This document shows, one piece after another, positions 55,109 through 64,000 of a stretch of 64,000 nucleotides of DNA (positions are counted from its first letter, which is position 1; each line of letters begins with the position of its first letter). This stretch comes from Plantago ovata (taxonomy: Eukaryota; Streptophyta; Magnoliopsida; Lamiales; Plantaginaceae). The position numbers and the translations under genes are program-made. The notes beneath the pieces were generated by a model, which was not told the origin of the DNA, searched no databases, and was given only the letters and a program-made list of their open reading frames with translations. Where the stretch lies: positions 49,012,362 to 49,076,361 of the forward strand of contig CM051457.1 of NCBI GenBank assembly GCA_028274465.1, written 5' to 3'.

Positions 55109-55409
55109 GCAAATTGCCTCGAGGAGACAATTGTGAGAGAGTCGAATGGAATGACTTCTTGCCACCTTTTTCTTTTGCAAATTGTCTCGAGGAGACAATT
55201 GTGAGAGAGTGGAATGGAATGACTTCTTCCCACCTTTTTCTTTGCAAATTATCTCGAGGAGACAATTGTGAGAGATTGGAATGGAATGACTTCTTGCCAC
55301 CTTTTTCTTTTGTAAATTATCTCGAGGAGATAATTGTGAGAGAGTGGAATGGAATGACTTCTTCCCACCTTTTTCTTTGCAAATTATCTCGAGGAGATAA
55401 TTGTGAGAG
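55109..55409 (-). repeat. 67-68 bp tandem array of perfect hairpins in TatD
   Basis: Five units have CTCGAG centres at 55118, 55186, 55253, 55321 and 55388. Each has an 8-bp stem with a 3-nt loop. Stem arms vary: ATTGTCTC / GAGACAAT, ATTATCTC / GAGATAAT, and two mixed forms that stay paired by G-U only if read on the - strand. Between hairpins the conserved word is GGAATGGAATGACTTCTT. Frames across the array (both strands) are repetitive and not genes. It lies between the TatD polypurine tract and the promoter of the antisense gene. Confidence 0.9.
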
Positions 55410-55692
55410 CGGCTCCTCGATCCCATAAAACGGACCCGCCGAATTTTTCTCCTCGGGTAAATGGTTGCTCGTCGCTCCGTCGTTAATTCTCGTGACATGG
55501 TCCTCGCTCCGCGGATTATCTGGTGTAGATAGGTAATCCGCGTTTACCTGGGAAGGTGTCTCAAAGAGGGAGCGCGGAGGGTAAATCCGTAAAATCGCCA
55601 GGCGGCTGTGATCTGAGCCGTTGATAGTGGCCACGTGTTCGGTCCGGATGGAGCGAGGGTATGCGACGGTTCGTATTCCCAAAATACCCTTC

Positions 55693-55700
55693 TATAAATA
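55693..55700 (+). promoter_or_regulatory. Putative TATA box of TatD antisense gene
   Basis: TATAAATA (within TTCTATAAATAGG) is followed by a typical leader and, from 55914, a 572-nt leader intron (GTAAGTTT ... TACCCCTTTAG) ending one base before ATG 56487. The interval 54838-55690 otherwise holds the hairpin array and no gene. Confidence 0.65.
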
Positions 55701-56486
55701 GGTCGATACTTGGTCATTCCACACTTTTCGCAACATAAATTCTCAGAGCAAATAGAGAGAGCGAGGAGAATCTTATAGTTGATCGACGAGCAAGTGATCG
55801 ATACTAGTAGAGAGCGAGGAGCCTATTCCGACGTCCAGTTTGTAATTTTTCAGGCGAACTTTACCTTTTCTGGTTTACCTTCCGGTTTCCAACCTTCCAA
55901 CACTCTATAACAAGTAAGTTTCTGTGCCCTTGCTCCAATGCATGCTTTAAACACCTCCTTTTTGCTTAATTTTACTTTCGGTAATGCCTCTATATCGTTC
56001 TCCCTTATTGTTGCCTGAAATTCCGCCGGTGGGCGGCGTCCTTGGAACGGCCTTGGACTTAAAAAACTATAAACGGACTTGTAGAGATGTTACCGTTGTA
56101 GTCGTATGTTTTAATTTGAACTTGTAGACTCGCATGCCTCCCTTTTTATTTTTCTATAAACCCCCTTTGCCTCCTCTGTATGAACAAGACTGTAGAACTA
56201 ATAGTAACTGTAGAGGTGTTTACGCCTCGTCGCCTTTTGAGCGGTTGGTCGCTCTTGTGCTCCTCGAAAATTTTATGCATGCTTGCTCTTGCGCGTTCTT
56301 CATTCGTGCTCGTTCTTACTTGTTTCGAGCGGTTGGTCGCTCCATAGAGTAACTTCTTCATTATGGTTTCTTTGCTCCTTTTTGAGATTTTCTCCGTTCG
56401 GGAGGTCGAACATATTGAATATACCTAAAAGGACCTCTCGGACTATCACAAACCATCCTAACTTCCTCTTTGCCTACCCCTTTAGG

Positions 56487-59425
56487 ATGTCCGAGAGGAG
56501 GGACAACAGCCAGAACCGCGAGGAAGTAGGAGAGTATGGGAGCGACCATAATACGTCACCCGATACGTCAGATGTATCGGCGACGTTCCTGGATGACACT
56601 TTGGAACAAACTGCCGCGGGCGAGGAGCCCATTGTCGAGCACGGAGATGAGGAGGCATCTGAGGAAGAACTCGAGGAGGGTGAAGAAGGCGATGATGCCA
56701 ACAACGAGGAGGAAGACGATGAAAGCGAGGAGGAAGAGGGTTAGGTTCCCTCCCTAAACTACTCGTCGAACCATAGTTACTGATGACGAGGAGGAGCCTC
56801 CCTTGGCTATAATGGACGTGCATGGGGATGACGCTGGTCCGAGCATTGCAGCACCCTTGTGTCCCTCTGTCTTGGAGATGCATAGACAAGCTCTCCGAGT
56901 GTAGATAGGTTCGCTCCCGAGGAGGAGACCAGCTATCATTCGGTTGATCCACGCACAATTGACTTCTCCTTTCCGAGTGAGACCCGAGCACCCAATCCCT
57001 TAGAGGAGCAAGAATTTCAGCTTCGTCTCGCACAGCGAGCAGCTGATCAGTCGAAGGCTAAAGCCGGGGAGCCTAAGGGAGCGAAGAAACGTTCTCGCTC
57101 TGGCAAGAGTAAGAAGACCAAAACCGTCAAGGAGCCCGAGCCTGAGCCTAAGTCCAGCAAGGCTGCTCAGAACAAGTTTACCAAGAGTGCTCGCACCTGG
57201 ACCTCCCCGATCCTGAGGGTGAGAAAAACAAGGATGGTATCATCCCTACTACTGCTTCCACTGTGAAGGTGGATGAGATCGCTGCTCTCCGATGAAAGTA
57301 TTCCCTTCCTGAGAGTAAGTTCGACATCCTCGTTCCGAAGGATAACCAAACTTTTTACAATGCTCCCCCGGGGTACATGGTTGTACATTGCTTGAGTTTA
57401 GATCGAGGATGGATATTGCTTTTCTGTGAGGCTTTCCGCGACATCTTCAACACCTTGGGGATCGCTCCTTGGCAACTAGTGCCAAGTGCTTTTGGAACCT
57501 TGGTTTGTTTTGGGGTTTTCTGCAAGAAGAACGGGATCGAGCTGAATTTCCACAACTTCAATCAGCTTTTCCGGGTCTCGATGAGCTCAGGGAACAAATT
57601 TTTCTACTACTTCAATGCGCAACCAGGCCTTGGCTTCATCATGGACGCTCAGAGCTCCTCGGGCTACAAATGGTTCCATCGGTACTTCTATATCAAGAAG
57701 AAGAAGTTACCGAACATGAGCGAGGAGGATGCGGAATGGGGAGTTCCCAAACTGATGTACCGGGGAAAAATAGCCGAGAAGTATCCTCTGCCAGCAGAGC
57801 TAGACCCTTGGGTCTTGGAGCTCAAGGAAAAGAACCGAGGACCCAATCCCGAGAAGTACTTCTACTGGGGTCTCGTTCTTCAACCTCTTCCTTACTTAGC
57901 TGGGCTTTCGCCTTATGCTTACATTGGGTACACGAGGAACAGGTTCTCGAAAGACGTGCTCTTCGGTATGCTTAGAATAATTTCATACTTGCCTTTTTCT
58001 TCGTTTTGCTTGTTTGCAATGTGCTCGCTTTTGCTGCTTCTCGCTTTCTTTACTAACTTGTGTTTTTTCCTCTACAGCTTATTGGTTCAACTGGATCATG
58101 TCGAAGACTCTAGCCACTAAGGAAGAGCAGAGGAGGAAACAAAGATTGGCCAACAAAGAGACGAAGATCCTCGGGTCTCTAAACCTTTCTCCTCCGAGGA
58201 GTGCCTCACATCATCGAGATGCCCTTGTACAAGAGGGTCTCGAGACGCGTGAGAACCTGGTAGATGCTTTGAAATAGGCCGAGGAGGAAGCGGTGGCTAA
58301 ACAGGCGAAGCAGGCCGAGGAGGCAGCTGCAGTAGAGCCCGAGAAGAGGCCGGAGAGGCCTGCTGCTAAGAAGGGGGCGAGGAAGCTTACGCTTGGGGGC
58401 AACAATGAGCCTCATCGCAAAAAAGGGAAGATGGCCACTACAGGTCAAGATGAAGTGAAGAGGCTCATTCAAATGAGCGACCTGGATCGTGCGCACGAGT
58501 TGAGCATGTGCTCGCTTCAGGTAACTTTACTTATCTTTTCACAGTAAATTTCTAAGTATGAAATTCTTCTCCTCGCTAACTGTGTGCTTCTTTGTTGTAG
58601 CTTGAGCACTTGAAGGAGGCCTACGGCCAAGTAGCAGCTGATCGAGCCGACATTGGTGTGGTGATCGAGGACCTTGAGAAGAGGCTTGCCGCTTCTGAGG
58701 ACAAGAACAAGGTCGCGGAGGCCGAGATCGGCAGGTTATACGCCAAGGTCGATGAGCTCGAGAAGGAGCTCTCAAAAGAAAAGGCGAGGACCAAGGGATA
58801 CAAGGGGGCCTACGCCACCTTGTCTATATGCATGGAAAAGTTCAAGGCCAGTGTCCTCTCTTTTCTTAAGGGAAGTCGCCTTGCAGCTGCTCGCGACTTC
58901 ATGGCCTCGGATACCTACAAGCTGGCCCAGCAAGATGTGCGAGTAGCTTCTCGCGAGGAGGGCTTCTTCTCGTGCATTGGTCAGCTCAAGAGAGTTAATC
59001 TGCTTCCGGCTGAATTCGATCCGGACACACGCGAGGACCTACATCCTGGAAGGCGCGAAGACCTGACTCCGTACCCGGATGAAGAGATCACCGAGGAGAT
59101 GCATGAGGGGTGCGAGTTCGGGGAGCTTGTCACTGATCCAGAAGTGCCATATCCTAGCAAGCCGGCCTATCTCCCCGCTTGGGTCCCAGAGTGTCTAAGG
59201 GTTGGGATTCTTTATCCGTTCGAGAAGACAGCTCCCCGGGACACTGCTTGGGTCAAGGTGAGCGACCCTGTCATTGGCCGAGCAGCGGACTTCGTCGAGC
59301 CGGAGCTGCTCCTTTACGAGAAGGCCATTAAGGAATCTCTAAGGCCAAGAGCGAGATGCAGCCGAGATTCAGGAATTGCTAAGTCCGACTCGAGGAGCGA
59401 CCAGCGCGAGCGGCCCGGTTACTGA
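56487..59425 (+). pseudogene. TatD antisense gene: gypsy-type transposase-like domain protein with coiled coil, broken
   Basis: ATG 56487 (MSERRDNSQN) follows a splice acceptor. The first part is acidic (EEELEEGEEGDD), then basic Lys/Ser-rich. Residues encoded at about 57300-57965 (YMVVHCLSLDRGWILLF, LGIAPWQLVPSAFGTLVCF) resemble the Pfam 'putative gypsy type transposon' domain (PF04195-like). Introns at 57966-58077 (branch-like TACTAAC, TCTACAG) and 58521-58600 (TTGTTGTAG) join in frame. The last exons form a long coiled coil (58610-58860) and end at TGA 59423-59425. Lesions are a stop near 56742, a frameshift near 57190, TGA near 57294 and TAG near 58276. This is the accessory antisense ORF type of Tat elements; its role is unknown. 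Confidence 0.75.
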
Positions 59426-59633
59426 CTTTACCGGTAGTCGGACTCGTTAGAATTGGAGAGCCTTTGAAGACCGAGCATACTCGGGAATGTTGTAATTTTT
59501 CCATTTTCTGTACTTGTCATTTTTTTCCAACAATTTCCCTTATTTCCATTCGGCCCTTTGTGGCACTCGTCGAAACATATTTCCTTGTTGTAATATATGT
59601 TGTCAACTGTTGTCTTCTCGCTCTTGTTTCTTC

Positions 59634-59639
59634 AATAAA
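59634..59639 (+). terminator. Poly(A) signal of TatD antisense gene
   Basis: AATAAA lies about 210 nt after the stop codon of the antisense gene, in an AT-rich 3' region. The interval 59426-60320 otherwise has no gene. Confidence 0.55.
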
Positions 59640-60320
59640 AGTTTGTTGCTCTTCGTTTGCGTACTCATACTTATGTTTTTCACTAACTCTTTTTCTGTTA
59701 TGACGTATAACTTGATAGAGTAGTTAAACATGTATAAATTAGAACCGAGGATAGAAGTTCCTCGCACCGTTGGTCTGCAAAGTGATCTTCGCTAGTAATA
59801 CTTCGAATTAAGCTCCCCGAGCTATCAAAGTAATCCCCGTGCTTGTCGATTTTCTTGACAACTAAGAAAAAACTCTAAGTGTTGAACTCAGAAAAAATTC
59901 TAAGTGTTGAGTCAGAAAGAATCGAGCTCCTCCTCCTCGATTTCTTTCTACTCCTCGCTTTTACCTCTTTAAAAAGCGTCCCGATTAATTCTCTCCGAGA
60001 GATGAGAGAGCGGGGAGCATTACCCCAATCATGAAAATCAGAGAGCTTTTATGTAGATCGAGCAAGCTCTATTGATCGAGTAACATTTTATTCCTTTTTG
60101 AGTATAGAACTACTATACTTGAACATTTTCTTCGTTGAAAGATAGACATTGTATTGATTTGTCGGAAATGAAATTACAATGGGGGCTTCACGGCCAGCTT
60201 TCTTACAACATTTTCTTAATCAAAAAACATGAGGTACCTCTCACACAAGCCTGTGAGGAATCCTTCTCGATCGTCGGGCCTTTCACAGGACCTCTTCAAA
60301 AAGCTTGTTCATCAAACACC

Positions 60321-63300
60321 TCAAGCGTAGAATTTTTGGAGGTTAGAAGTATTCCACGGATTTTTCAATACTTTCCCTTCCATGTCTTGGAGACGATAGC
60401 TTCCATTGGACCTTGCTTCGATTATCTTGTAGGGGCCTTCCCAGTTGGGTTGCATTTTCCCAACTTTGCCCAGGATGTCCGCTCTTCGGAGTACTAAGTC
60501 TCCTACTTGGAAGTCTCTCTCTCTTACGCCCTTGTTGTAGGTCTTCGCGATCAGTGCTTGATATCTGAGGATGTTGGCCAAGGCGTTGGTCCTCGCTTCG
60601 CTTACTGTCTCCAGATCGAAGAGTCTCTCGGTATGATTGTCCTCGGGTTGATACCCTTGGATTCTGAGTGTTTCTACCGCCACTTCCGCTAGTATGACTG
60701 CTTCAGAACCATAAACTAGCGAGAAGGGAGTCTCTCTTGTAGCTGTTTTTGAAGTTGTGCGGTATGCCCATACAACTCCATCAAGCTCGTCGACCCAGTC
60801 CTTGTTGGTGGCGAACCTCTTTTGCAAGTTGTTAACAAGGATTTTGTTGACAGCCTCTGTTTGCCCGTTGGATTGAGGATGTCCTACCGAGGTATACCTC
60901 CTCTCAATCTTCATTTCCTTGCACCATTCATTGAATCTTTGGCCACAAAATTGAGCACCATTGTCCGAGATGAGGACTCTCGGCATACCAAATCATCACA
61001 CGATGTTTCTCCATACAAAGTTCATCACCCTCTGTTCGGTGATAGTAGACACTGCCTCAACCTCCGCCCACTTGATAAAGTATTCGACCGCAACGATGAT
61101 GAACTTCTTTTGACCTGTGCCTCTTGGGAAATGACCGACTATGTCGATGCCCCATATGTCGAAAGGGCAAGTGATGGTAATGGGCATGAGAGGTTTCGCT
61201 GGGACATTGATCAAGTTGGCGTGCATTTGACACTCCTCGCACCTTCTTACAAATTGAGTAGCATCTTCACGAACAGTGGGCCAGTAGTATCCTTGTCGAA
61301 TGATTTTTTGCGCGAGGGTTCTTCGTCCGGCATGGTCCCCGCAACTTCCTCTATGCATCTCTCCCAAACGTTTTTGGACTTCTTGTTCGGCGACACATCT
61401 CAAATAGACTCCTTTGAAAGATCTTTTGTACAAGTAGTCTCCTTGCATGATGTAGCGGCCTACCTTTCCTTTAATCTTCCTTGCTTCAGCCTTATCACGA
61501 GGAAGGCTTCCATCCAGCTTGGTTGAGTGTCAATAGCCAAGACGTTTGGCTTTGATGACCATAGGGATGACGCATTGATTCTCATAAGTATCACATTCCG
61601 GGTATCCACTCCTCCGGAAGCTGAAGCATACTTTGATAGGGCATCTGCTCTTTGATTGAGATCCCTTGAGAAATTCTCAATCTTACAACTTTCAAATTTT
61701 TGGATTTCCTCTGTGATGGCGCTCTTGTATTCGGCCAGTGAATCCTTCTTGGTTTTGAATTTTCCCGAGATTTGCTTCTCGTCCAATTGAGAATCAGTGA
61801 AGAGATGTAGCTTCTTCACTTCCAGTGCTTTTGCCATACGTAGAGCTATGAGGATGGCTTCATACATGGCTTCATTGTTTGAGACCGGGAAACTAAGAGT
61901 GACAGCGTACTCAAGTTCGGCTCCTCTGGGACTCTTGAAGTATATTCCTATCCCGCCATTTTTTCCTGATGAGGATCCATCCACATGAAGAATCCAGACG
62001 TCTCCATGGTTGACTAGTTCCTTGGGTTTTGAAGAGACGGTCTCCGTACCCTTTGGCTCCTCGATCTTCTCTGCCAGGAACACTTCATGTCTTTTTCTTT
62101 TTGTCTGGGACATCTCTTTGAGCTCTTTCAAAGCATCTTCAAGAGCTTGCATAGGGTTGCTTTGTCGTGGTTGCTCCTCGACCATCATCATGACATTCTG
62201 TGTCTCCGGAGGGTTTTCCTCTGAAGTTCCCTTGGAGGGATACTCTACGAGGAAGTCGGCAATGACTTGTGCTTTCTTGGCCAAGGGTGCTTGATAGTCG
62301 ATGTCGTACTCGCTCAATTCGATTGCCCACCTTGCTAATCTTCCCGAGTTTTCGTGTTTTCCAAGGACCTGCTTGAGAGGTTGCTTCGTCAAGACTACAA
62401 CCTTGTGAGCTACAAAGTAAGGCTTCAACCTCCTTTCCGTATAGACTAGGGCGAAGGATAGCCTCTCAATATCCATATACCGTGTTTCAGCTCCGGCGAG
62501 TACTTTACTCAAGTAGTAGATGGGCAAGTGGTCGTTACCTTGGATTCGCACCGAGACCGAGCTGATAGCTTCTCCAGTCACTGCTAGGTACATGTAAAGT
62601 ACCTCTCCTTCTATGGGTTTTGACAATAGTGGGGGAGAGAGTAGATACTCTTTAAGCTTCTCGAAGGCTTCCTCGCATTCTTTCGTCCACTCGAAGTGGT
62701 TGCTCTTTCTTAACACTTTGAAAAATGGGAGATTTTTATCGCAGACCTCGAGATGAATCTACTCAACGCGATTGACTTCCCGACCAATTGTTGCACCTCA
62801 TTGATGGATTGATGGTGAGCAAGATCGAGGATGGCCTTTATTTTCTCGGGGTTCGCTTCTATTCCTCGCTCTGTTAACATGTAACCGAGGAACTTCCCCC
62901 CTTTGACTCCAAAGGTACACTTTGCTGGATTGAGCTTCATGCCATACTTCCTCAAGATTGAGAAGCACTTTGCCAGGTAACCTACATGTTGCTCCTCGGT
63001 CTTGCTCTTGACAAGCATATCATCGACATATACTTCCATTGTTTTACCCAGCTCTTCTTTGAACATCTTGTTGACTAGCCTTTGATAGGTCGCTCCGGCA
63101 TTTTTGAGACCGAATGGCATCACGTTGAAGCAATACACATCGCCGTTAGCGAAGAAGGCGGTCTTGGGTACATCATCTTTAGACATTTTGACTTGGTAGA
63201 AACCTTGGTATGCGTCCATGAATCTCAAGAGGGCGCATCCAACAATGGAATCGACCAGCTGGTTGATCCAGGGGAGTGGGTAGGGATCCTACGGGCAAAA

Positions 63301-63750
63301 CTTGTTGAGTCTTGTGAAGTTGTTGCACATTCTCCACTTGCCGGGACCCTTCTCCACGAGGACCACATTGCAAACCCAATCGGAGTATCTCACTTCCTTG
63401 ATGTGACCGGCCTTAAGCAGTCTTTGGACTTCCGCTTCAATGATGGCATTATCTTCCGCACTGAAGTCTCTTCGCTTTTCTCTGATATGGGTGATCGACG
63501 GGTCAACGTTCAGACGGTGAACCGCGACTCGTGGGTCGATCCCCTTGAGGTCCTCAGTACTCCACGCGAGGATGTCGTTGTTATCTTTCAAACATTGGAT
63601 GAGTTTCATCCTTATTTCTGTAGTCTTCTCGGTACCAATCTTTGTGACCTTGTCGGCACTTCCTTCGACAATTTGGATTTCTTCAACGGTTTCTCTTGCT
63701 TCAATTTTGTTTTTCTCAAAGAACTTCTTCTTTTTGGAAGATGGTGGAAT
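60321..63750 (-). pseudogene. pol: TatD pol: RT, RNase H, archaeal-type RNase H, integrase
   Basis: Reading leftward: RT with KWRMCNNFTRLNKFCP, an amber codon at about 63289, RFMDAYQGFYQVKM and the catalytic YVDD (about 63015-63035). A frameshift near 62712 is followed by the gypsy RNase H (62700-62330), then a linker and a second RNase H (62000-61640) with HVDGSS, NNEAMYEA and FTDSQL, the Asp-Glu-Asp set of the archaeal-type domain found in the Tat lineage. After a frame change near 61455 comes integrase: zinc region (H..H..CEEC), WGIDIVG, ISDNGAQF and HPQSNGQTEAVN. Two adjacent TGA codons near 60990 split the core. The gene ends at 60321. Confidence 0.9.
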
Positions 63751-64000
63751 TGATGAACGCGCTGGTGTCGTGTTCCAACGCGAACGGATCAAACAAATTT
63801 GTAATTTAGCCAAAGGCAATCCACAACTACAATGAAAACCGTAGTGTAGTAGTAGAATGACTCGAGTGTCGTTCTCTCAGGACTATAACTAGCTTTATCT
63901 ATTTAACAAGAGAATATAAAACAGCAGACAGATAACAAACAGGGGTTTCTAGCAGATAATGGAGATTGGTGATAGTATGGTCCTTCTTAACATAACGGGT
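63751..64000 (-). repeat. AthE LTR, partial (Athila-type)
   Basis: The sequence starts TGATGAACGCG inside TatD pol and then matches the reverse complement of the 3' part of the AthB LTRs (CCAAAGGCAATCCACAACTAC, then ACGGTTTTCG inverted). The first 40 bases differ from AthB, so it is a related subfamily. A coding frame reading out of it into TatD pol (63819 leftward) is a chance fusion. Confidence 0.85.

Larger units (their letters stand above)
53987..63750 (-). mobile_element. TatD: Tat-lineage Ty3-gypsy element with antisense gene, 3' part
   Basis: The left LTR (53987-54819) is the 3' LTR of a - strand element. Pol runs leftward from 63750 with RT, RNase H, a second archaeal-type RNase H and integrase. 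Between pol and the LTR, on the + strand, is a spliced gene. Additional antisense ORFs between pol and the 3' LTR are known in some Tat-lineage elements. AthE interrupts pol at 63751; gag and the 5' LTR are outside the window. Confidence 0.87.

Noticed and set aside
54978..55498. Repetitive - and + strand frames over the TatD hairpin array
   Set aside because: They exist because the repeat unit lacks stops in some frames; the hairpin explanation accounts for the conserved bases better.
63289..63819. A continuous 176-codon protein starting in AthE
   Set aside because: The first about 23 codons are LTR sequence of AthE read by chance into TatD pol.
1..64000. CRISPR arrays, tRNA or rRNA genes, prophage or bacterial operons
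   Set aside because: No regularly spaced spacers, no cloverleaf with A and B boxes outside primer sites, no Shine-Dalgarno-spaced gene runs; every long coding region belongs to a plant transposable element.

Overview
The window looks like angiosperm nuclear DNA, probably eudicot, from a repeat-dense region. It is almost entirely transposable elements inserted into one another. I find no free-standing host gene, rRNA, tRNA, CRISPR array or prokaryotic signal. The plant assignment rests on copia primer sites of the form TGGTATCAGAGC, Athila primer sites TGGCGCCRTTGCCGGGGA, a Tat-lineage gypsy pol with two RNase H domains, a two-gene PIF/Harbinger transposon with plant-type introns, and target-site duplications at several element ends. 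I cannot name the species.

Layout. I use these working names: SirA, SirN and SirC are three Ty1-copia elements of one Sirevirus-like family; AthB1, AthB2 and AthE are Ty3-gypsy Athila-type elements; HarH is PIF/Harbinger; TatD is a Tat-lineage gypsy element. SirA (+ strand) is the outer host. Its 5' LTR ends at 1700, it carries a foldback element at about 569-1487, and its body runs 1701-3985 and 36662-41821. SirN (- strand, 3986-36656, duplication aacaa) sits in the SirA integrase gene. SirN is itself split by AthB1 (12794-21602, duplication tcttc) and AthB2 (23220-31501, duplication gcggt), both + strand. Without them SirN is about 15.6 kb. To the right, HarH starts at 41822 inside SirA ORF3. 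HarH is split by SirC (- strand, from 46651), SirC by TatD (- strand, from 53987), and TatD by AthE (from 63751). The right-hand halves of SirA, HarH, SirC, TatD and AthE lie outside the window.

How the genes relate. The copia family has ordinary gag-PR-IN-RT-RNase H followed by an unusual 5.2-5.3 kb third coding region (ORF3). Between RNase H and ORF3 lie an array of seven small hairpins with co-varying stems, an internal polypurine tract and a TATA box conserved in all three copies. ORF3 also has intron-like segments. The two AthB elements encode gag and protease but no reverse transcriptase, RNase H or integrase; AthB1 adds an Athila-type ORF2, and AthB2 has unrelated sequence in that place. 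They would depend on an autonomous relative. TatD carries, antisense to pol, what looks like a complete gene with TATA box, introns and poly(A) signal. All coding regions except the gag-protease frame of AthB2 are visibly broken, and that frame has lost its catalytic aspartate.

The most notable signals are the co-varying hairpin array, the promoter-bearing and intron-like ORF3, the ORF2 replacement in AthB2 next to a splice acceptor, and the 67-68 bp hairpin array in TatD whose stems stay paired only on the TatD sense strand.
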